Shown one piece after another: positions 4,048 through 9,697 of a DNA stretch of 9,697 bases. Location of the stretch: positions 1-9,697 of the forward strand of contig ONFW01000247.1 of the NCBI GenBank assembly GCA_900317215.1. Reading direction: 5' to 3'. Every line of letters starts with the position of its first letter. Positions within the stretch are counted from its first letter, which is position 1. The DNA is from an uncultured Eubacteriales bacterium. Its GTDB lineage: Bacteria; Bacillota; Clostridia; Oscillospirales; Acutalibacteraceae. Both the position numbers and the translations under genes were made by a program. The notes beneath the pieces were generated by a model that worked only from the letters and a program-made list of their open reading frames with translations, had not been told where the DNA came from and did not search any database.

Positions 4048-7000
4048 ATGAAGAAAAAAGAAAGAATAGTTTATGCTCTTGTCATGAGCTTATCCTCTGT
4101 ATGTTCGGCTATTTGCGGATCCGCAAAAAAACACAAGAGGATTTTTGCAAGATCAGCTGCACTTGCCCTTGCAGTGTTAATTATAACATTAAGCATTTTT
4201 GAATACTATGTTCCCAACGTCAGCGCTTCTGACGATACGGGCTTTTGCGACCAGTGCATAGAAATATATCCCGAGGGCAAAGCCGCGGAAAGATCAGTTA
4301 TCCTTAACGGAATTATGCCCAAGGAGGCTTCTGCAAAAGCCGTTGATGTAACAGACGATTTCACGGATCTGAGCGGCAGTACGGATATCTCGGAGGAAAA
4401 CCCAAAAGCCTCTCTTGTAGCCGCTTATGATATCACTATAACCAGTGGCTACGAAGAATATCAGCCGGATAATGATAAGCCTATTCAGGTTGAGATCACC
4501 GATCCAAAGCTTTTGGATGAAAACGAATATGAGCTGTGGCATATACACGACAACGGAGAAAAGGAAAGGATAACATATTTTACCGTTGAAAACGGCAAGA
4601 TCAGCTTTACCGCAGAAAGCTTCAGCGTTTATGCGATAGTAGATGTTTCTGACCCTTATTCAGCAGAATTAATACGCAGCGTTAATGACTTTTCCGGAAG
4701 CAGAGCCACGGCAGGCTTTTGTTTATATTACGGCAACCATAAGTTTTTTACCAATTCGCTAAATGAGAACGGTGCTTTAATAGAAACAGATGATCCTTCA
4801 TCAGCAGCAATATGGATGTTTACAAAGTCGGGAGAGTACTACACGATCTCAACTTTTATAAACGGCAGAGAAAAGTTTATCCATACAAAAAGCGGAAATG
4901 AGATAGAACTCAGTGATAATGCCGATCTGTTCAAGATCAGCTCTGCGCCAAACAATTCTTTCTACCTCAGAAAAGAAAACTTCAACAAGTGGCTTCAGCA
5001 TTCCGGCAGCGGCAATGGCATAAGATATTATCCTTCTAATTCAAACAGCACCAATTCACGTATAAAAATAGTATTTGCAGATTCTATAGATCTGCCCGAT
5101 GACTGGTATCACCTTAACGGAAAGAGCTTTGGAATTATGAACTATCCGGGCGGAACGCTCGGTAACGCATTCATGGCACAGGAAAACGATAACAGTCTTT
5201 CTATGCTTTCATTTAATGTTCGCAGAGAAACGGGCAGCGAAACTCTTTATGTTGCCGAAGACAGCAACATTACGATGTGGACGTTCCATTATGTTTCCGG
5301 CACGGATTACAGAATATCAACAACCGTTAACGGCGAAACAAAATTCTTGAAAATAGGAGATACACTTTCACTTGTTGACGAAAACAGTTCGTCTGTTATT
5401 ACTATTTCTACAGACACAAAAAAGCATATCAAGCTGTCAGTCGGCGGCAGATCGGTTGATTTTGACGGAAACGGATTTGTAAGCGCAGATACAGATGAAA
5501 ACAGCATGTCACAATGGCTCCATTTGGTAAAGCCTTCGGAGCTTACACAGGAGGATCATATAACCTACTACGCAGACAAGGTAAGTGTTTCCGATGTTCC
5601 CGACGGTCAGAAGGTAATAGTCTACACCCGTATATGGAACGATGACGAAAAGGCATACGACTTTTATGCCATAGATCACGACGGGACTCTCTATCCGTGT
5701 TACGAGCGCGGAGATCATATTGCATGGTTAGGCACAAAGATCAACACTCTGCTCTGGGATTTTATTGAATATCACTATGATGACGGAACTCCGAACTACT
5801 ACTACGAGTTATACAACTCCTATTCTCACAAATATATTGCTCCCCAGATACAGAATGGTCAGATACTATCTGACAATAAAATAGGCATCAATCTTACGGG
5901 CAGACGCTACGGAGATTACTATTCCGATATTCTTGCATGGGATACCCCGTATTATACATACGCCGGCTTACATTCCGATATTGAAAACGGAAAGGTCGTT
6001 TCCGGAGCAAAAGCAGATGCCGATACCTTCTATTTTGCGATAGTCGAAGAGCCTACGTCTACATTGACCAAGGTAAATACGTTAGACACCAGCAAATACG
6101 GCATAACAATGAGAATGATAGATTTTCCTGTCCAGCCTGACTCATCGGGACACAGCCTGCAGAACGATTTTCTCGGAACAGGACCGGCGATCTACACAGT
6201 AGCTACTAAAGGACTCCTTTCTACCGATATTGATCCTTCTACCGGCTACCCAAGAGCTACCTGTAGCGGAGCATCTTTGCAGCAGCTTTTTGTCGGGGCA
6301 GAAGAAGTAAATCATCTTTTCCTTGAAAGCACTTATAATGCCAGCGGTTATTTTGAATTTGACAGCTGCCAGTGCTTTGCAACTCTTATACAGCCGGACG
6401 GAACGCCAGGAACAGACTTCACTGTTTACAGAGAGCTTGGAACAGCAGATATTGACTCAAGAACTACCCTTAAGCATGGTCAGTTCTTCCCTTATAATAC
6501 TATTACTCCGGGCGTATACTCCGTGAATAATCCCGAAAACCTCTACAGCGCCCTTGCTCAGTACGGGAACACGGATATCGGCAAGCTTCCCGAGAGCGAC
6601 CCGCGAAAATATGAAAAGCTTCATCTTGTAAACAAAAAACCTAATTACTACAACGGTATGGAATTGTCTGCAAGGCTGATACAGGCACCAAGCGGCAAGG
6701 ATTCGTGGGGACACGATATTGTATTTGAGTTTACGGGAGACGATGACTTCTGGTTCTATGTTGATAATGAACTCATTATTGACCTTGGAGGAATACATTC
6801 CGCACTTCACGGCAATGTAAACTTTGCAACGGGTAAGGTCGTTATAGACGATTTGGAAACAGATCTGCGTACGATTTTTATGAATAACTACATTCAAAGA
6901 AATCCAGAAGCGTCTTCTGATGAAGTAAATGATTATTTAGCGCAGTTTTTTGATGGGGAAGAGACAGTATTCAAGGATTATTCAGCACATGGGATTCGTT

Positions 7001-9660
7001 TATTCTATATGGAACGCGGTGCAGGTGCATCAAATCTTCACATTCGTTTTAACCTTGACCATATCACTCAAGGAAATGCCTTGCTTACCAAAACAGTAAG
7101 CGGATCTGAAGACATAGACTTTAATCTTGTAGAATATCCCTTCCAGATCTGGTATAAATGTGATGAAGATGACACCGAGCATCTTCTTACAAATGACGAT
7201 GATGTCAGGGTTGATTATCAGAATTCAATCCAGAGAGTAGAATATGCAGCCTCATATACTCCTCAAAACAGCAGCGTGACCTATGAGTCTGTTTATTTTC
7301 TTAATCCTTCAAAAACCGCTGAAATCAGATTTCCTCAGAATAATGTTCAGTACAGGATTATCGAATGTGGTATAAACCATGAGGTTTATGATACCGTAAC
7401 TGTAAACGGTACTGTCGTTACTCCGACTGTGATCGCCGGAACCGACCGCAGCTCATACGATTCAGGCTGGTTGAGTCTTTCACAGCAGCCGGTCATAGTG
7501 TTTGATAACCATGTCAACCCTGAATCCCTCAGGACGTTAAGCGTTACAAAAAGGCTCTTTGACGAAAGCGGAAACGAACTGACCGCAGAGCAGGATAACA
7601 CGGGATTCAATTTCCGATTGTATCTCAGCAACGGCTCGGACGATTCTCTTGAACCTGCAAATATGGCAAAATACTATGTTACCGACCCTGACGGCATGCT
7701 TTGTACATGGGATCCCGAATCTCAGTTGTTTGCTTCAACAGATCAAAGTGATTACTCATCCTTGACATCGGCTCAAAAATCTCAGTTTACTTTTGAAACC
7801 TCAATGAACGGCGCTATTTCAAATATACCTTCAGGCTACAGTGTCGAGATACCGAGCATACCTGTCGGAACGATGTTCAAGATAGTTGAAAGAGAAAATG
7901 AGATCCCTGCCGGATACAGCTTTTTAAGCTATGAGCGTATAGGCGGAAGCTATCATGCCGAAGACGGAGATACTTTGAATTCAGGCTGGGTAAGAGCGAA
8001 CGAATCTCCCAAAATGATCGTTAATAACAGACGCGGCTGGAGTATAGAAGTAAACAAGATATGGTCCGATAAAGACTTTACGTCATCGCATGATCCGGTA
8101 TTCATTGCTGTATACTGCGGCGGCACCCTTGTTCCGGATACAGTAAGCTGCATAGCTCACCCTTCAACTTCAAAACGATATTTCTTTGATACTCTTATCT
8201 CCGGCGCGGATTTTGAAGATTATACTGTTTATGAGGTTGAGCTTGATGATCCTGTTATAAACGAAAACGGCGAACTTATCTCTTACAGTGGGATACACAG
8301 GAGAATAGAGAACGGCGAGATCACTTACATCAACTCCGCCGCCATTGGTTCTGACACGGCTGCTGTTCATCAGTATGCGGTAACGTATGAATGTGGAATT
8401 CCGGTTTCTCAAGCACAGGGTACAAACACTATAGAAAATGTTCGTAGAGATACGATAACAAATACAAGAACTGACGGCATTGCTTTGACCCTTTACGATA
8501 TGCACACAAATGCACCGCTTGCAGACGGAGAATTTACACTTGCTCAGGGAGATACAATACTTGGTTCGTTTGTTTCTGATTCACAGGGAAGAATAACAGT
8601 ATTTTACGATTTTGAAAGAAATACAGATTATACCCTTACAGAAACAGAACCGCCGCAGGGCTATATAGGTTTGCCATATCCTGCGGTGTTCTCCATTCTT
8701 GACGACGGCTCTATTGCTTTGAGCGGTAACGAACCTCAGTGGCAGAGGTGGAGAAGCTCTGATACTGTCGCTGATAATCTGTTCGCTTATATTGACGTAT
8801 ATAATAAGCCGTTTACTCTGACTGCTGTAAAGGTTGATAATGTGACGGACGATGTACTTGGCGGCGCACATTTTGCACTTTACAGAAGCGTTGTCGGTAT
8901 AGACGGTACAGTTAAGGATCTTGAGCCTATTGACGGATACGCTGACCTTGTAACTGATTCAAACGGCGTTATTCCCAAGATAGATAAGACCCTTGAGCCC
9001 GGCAAATACTACCTCACAGAAACTGAACCGCCGCCAGGTTATGAGGCGTTGAAAGAAGATATTATTTTCACAATATCTGCAAACGGCATTATAAATATCG
9101 AAAGCGAGGGATACAGCGAATACCTTACCGTTCATGAAACGGATGAATACAATTATATCCTAAGGATCCCGGACGTTGTCGAACACTCTGTCGTGGAACT
9201 GACAATTACTAAGATAGTTACAGGTTCTTTTGGCGACAGAAATAAAGCTTTCACATTCACTCTGAGTGTTGAAGGTGCGGAAGCTGAGGATGAATATTCA
9301 TGGAGCAAAAACGGTATCCAGCAGGATGAAACACTGCAAAGCGATTCAGAGTTTACCATGAAACACGGCGATGTCATAAAGATCATGCTTCCTGTAAATA
9401 CAAATATTACCATAACTGAAAATAATCTGCCTTACTCAACAAGCTTTAAGCTGAATGACGATGCATCGTCCCCCGGCAATACTAAAAGCTTTGCTCTTTA
9501 TGAGGATTCAACGCTTGAGATCACAAATAGTCTTAACGCTATTATTCCTACAGGAATTTTCCACACAGAGGCAGGCACAGTGATCTTTGTTATTTCAGCA
9601 TTTTTTCTGTTAGCTTTCTTTGTTATTATCATCCGCAGACATAAAAGATGTCTATACTAA
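4048..9660 (+). CDS. Giant pilus adhesin (probable tip): repeat region, fibro-slime domain, six pilin/Cna-B-type domains, IIPTG
   Basis: An 1870-residue surface protein with AAAGGGGGA (4032-4040) 7 nt before its ATG. A long signal region with two hydrophobic stretches ends at VSA (60). Residues 61-200 include C67DQC70 and a domain ending FSVYAIVDV. Residues 220-670 hold three divergent repeats of unassigned fold. Residues 672-1003 are a fibro-slime (PA14-like) domain with TGDDDFWFYVD (896-906), DLGGIH (912-917) and a closing ERGAGASNLHIRFNL. Six Ig-like domains follow. The presumed Lys/Glu/Asn(Asp) triads are 1015/1106/1154, 1168/1281/1326, 1337/1396/1472, a fourth with Leu1482 instead of Lys (Glu1532, Asn1586), 1595/1658/Asp1709, and a Spy0128-like last domain, 1722/1791/1827. 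IIPTG (1832-1836), a membrane span and RRHKR end the protein. The ligand is unknown; a glycan is plausible from the fibro-slime family. The shared IIPTG implies linkage by the local sortase. Tip placement is inferred from size and modular adhesin layout. Confidence 0.85.
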   Translation: MKKKERIVYALVMSLSSVCSAICGSAKKHKRIFARSAALALAVLIITLSIFEYYVPNVSASDDTGFCDQCIEIYPEGKAAERSVILNGIMPKEASAKAVDVTDDFTDLSGSTDISEENPKASLVAAYDITITSGYEEYQPDNDKPIQVEITDPKLLDENEYELWHIHDNGEKERITYFTVENGKISFTAESFSVYAIVDVSDPYSAELIRSVNDFSGSRATAGFCLYYGNHKFFTNSLNENGALIETDDPSSAAIWMFTKSGEYYTISTFINGREKFIHTKSGNEIELSDNADLFKISSAPNNSFYLRKENFNKWLQHSGSGNGIRYYPSNSNSTNSRIKIVFADSIDLPDDWYHLNGKSFGIMNYPGGTLGNAFMAQENDNSLSMLSFNVRRETGSETLYVAEDSNITMWTFHYVSGTDYRISTTVNGETKFLKIGDTLSLVDENSSSVITISTDTKKHIKLSVGGRSVDFDGNGFVSADTDENSMSQWLHLVKPSELTQEDHITYYADKVSVSDVPDGQKVIVYTRIWNDDEKAYDFYAIDHDGTLYPCYERGDHIAWLGTKINTLLWDFIEYHYDDGTPNYYYELYNSYSHKYIAPQIQNGQILSDNKIGINLTGRRYGDYYSDILAWDTPYYTYAGLHSDIENGKVVSGAKADADTFYFAIVEEPTSTLTKVNTLDTSKYGITMRMIDFPVQPDSSGHSLQNDFLGTGPAIYTVATKGLLSTDIDPSTGYPRATCSGASLQQLFVGAEEVNHLFLESTYNASGYFEFDSCQCFATLIQPDGTPGTDFTVYRELGTADIDSRTTLKHGQFFPYNTITPGVYSVNNPENLYSALAQYGNTDIGKLPESDPRKYEKLHLVNKKPNYYNGMELSARLIQAPSGKDSWGHDIVFEFTGDDDFWFYVDNELIIDLGGIHSALHGNVNFATGKVVIDDLETDLRTIFMNNYIQRNPEASSDEVNDYLAQFFDGEETVFKDYSAHGIRLFYMERGAGASNLHIRFNLDHITQGNALLTKTVSGSEDIDFNLVEYPFQIWYKCDEDDTEHLLTNDDDVRVDYQNSIQRVEYAASYTPQNSSVTYESVYFLNPSKTAEIRFPQNNVQYRIIECGINHEVYDTVTVNGTVVTPTVIAGTDRSSYDSGWLSLSQQPVIVFDNHVNPESLRTLSVTKRLFDESGNELTAEQDNTGFNFRLYLSNGSDDSLEPANMAKYYVTDPDGMLCTWDPESQLFASTDQSDYSSLTSAQKSQFTFETSMNGAISNIPSGYSVEIPSIPVGTMFKIVERENEIPAGYSFLSYERIGGSYHAEDGDTLNSGWVRANESPKMIVNNRRGWSIEVNKIWSDKDFTSSHDPVFIAVYCGGTLVPDTVSCIAHPSTSKRYFFDTLISGADFEDYTVYEVELDDPVINENGELISYSGIHRRIENGEITYINSAAIGSDTAAVHQYAVTYECGIPVSQAQGTNTIENVRRDTITNTRTDGIALTLYDMHTNAPLADGEFTLAQGDTILGSFVSDSQGRITVFYDFERNTDYTLTETEPPQGYIGLPYPAVFSILDDGSIALSGNEPQWQRWRSSDTVADNLFAYIDVYNKPFTLTAVKVDNVTDDVLGGAHFALYRSVVGIDGTVKDLEPIDGYADLVTDSNGVIPKIDKTLEPGKYYLTETEPPPGYEALKEDIIFTISANGIINIESEGYSEYLTVHETDEYNYILRIPDVVEHSVVELTITKIVTGSFGDRNKAFTFTLSVEGAEAEDEYSWSKNGIQQDETLQSDSEFTMKHGDVIKIMLPVNTNITITENNLPYSTSFKLNDDASSPGNTKSFALYEDSTLEITNSLNAIIPTGIFHTEAGTVIFVISAFFLLAFFVIIIRRHKRCLY
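4717..5880 (+). repeat. Three divergent repeats of about 150 residues in the adhesin
   Basis: The protein encoded here repeats a pattern W-x-F, then Tyr-rich strand, then NG-x-x-KF or NSxxHKY, then L-x-D. Anchors are W256/F258 with NGREKF (272-277), W411/F413 with NGETKF (428-433), and W570/F572 with NSYSHKY (590-596). The copies are clear in pattern but low in identity, with 155-159 residues between Trp anchors. A ricin-like or other beta-rich fold is possible but not established. Confidence 0.45.
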
Positions 9661-9697
9661 AGAAAGTCCTCACGAAGAGATAGCCTGTTATTCAGGA
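9661..9697. other. Downstream edge of the operon
   Basis: Only 37 bp follow the adhesin stop. A short stem, CCTG (9684-9687) with CAGG (9693-9696), is visible, but the window ends before any T tract could be seen. Neither a terminator nor a following gene can be called. Confidence 0.3.

Noticed and set aside
6457..6897. Longest antisense frame inside the adhesin gene (146 codons)
   Set aside because: It lies opposite the conserved fibro-slime coding sequence, has no ribosome-binding site evidence, and its translation resembles no protein family.
9684..9696. Short stem after the adhesin as an operon terminator
   Set aside because: Only four base pairs are visible, and the window ends before any T tract.
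1..9697. CRISPR array, tRNA or rRNA, insertion-sequence gene
   Set aside because: No regularly spaced repeats, cloverleaf-like sequence, rRNA-like sequence or recognisable transposase was found on reading both strands.

Overview
The window reads as a complete sortase-assembled pilus operon from a low-GC Gram-positive bacterium. Codon usage, strong AAAGGAGG/AAGGGGG ribosome-binding sites and the style of the large adhesin (fibro-slime plus Cna-B domains) fit a gut Clostridia member of the Ruminococcus/Oscillospiraceae type. The taxonomic guess is inference; no marker gene is present.

Layout. Positions 1-662 form a divergent, AT-rich intergenic region. At the far left edge a minus-strand gene appears to begin (start codon at 20, first codons only). 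The middle holds two adjacent inverted repeats (325-368 and 366-405). At 562-603 a good sigma-A promoter carries a 19-bp palindrome over its -10 element. The plus-strand operon follows: an S26 signal-peptidase-like protein (663-1310), a two-domain Spy0128/FctA-type major pilin (1475-2596, with its own extended -10 promoter), a class B sortase (2714-3424), a small FctB-like base pilin (3438-3998) and an 1870-residue surface adhesin, probably the tip (4048-9660). The window ends 37 bp after the adhesin.

How the genes work together (inference from streptococcal FCT pili). The sipA-fctA-srtC-fctB order of the group A Streptococcus FCT region is kept, with the adhesin last instead of first. Major pilin and adhesin both end in IIPTG, a relative of the (E/Q)VPTG signal used by the streptococcal class B pilin sortase, so the local sortase should join both. 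The base pilin instead ends in a proline-rich tail with APNTN, which suggests wall attachment by a different sortase encoded elsewhere. The signal-peptidase homologue keeps the catalytic Ser but has Gly where the general-base Lys belongs, echoing streptococcal SipA, an inactive-looking pilus-assembly factor.

The most interesting parts are the dyad-broken signal peptidase, the unassigned region of about 450 residues with three divergent repeats in front of the fibro-slime domain of the adhesin, the split sorting-signal logic, and the promoter/palindrome and hairpin structures upstream of the operon.
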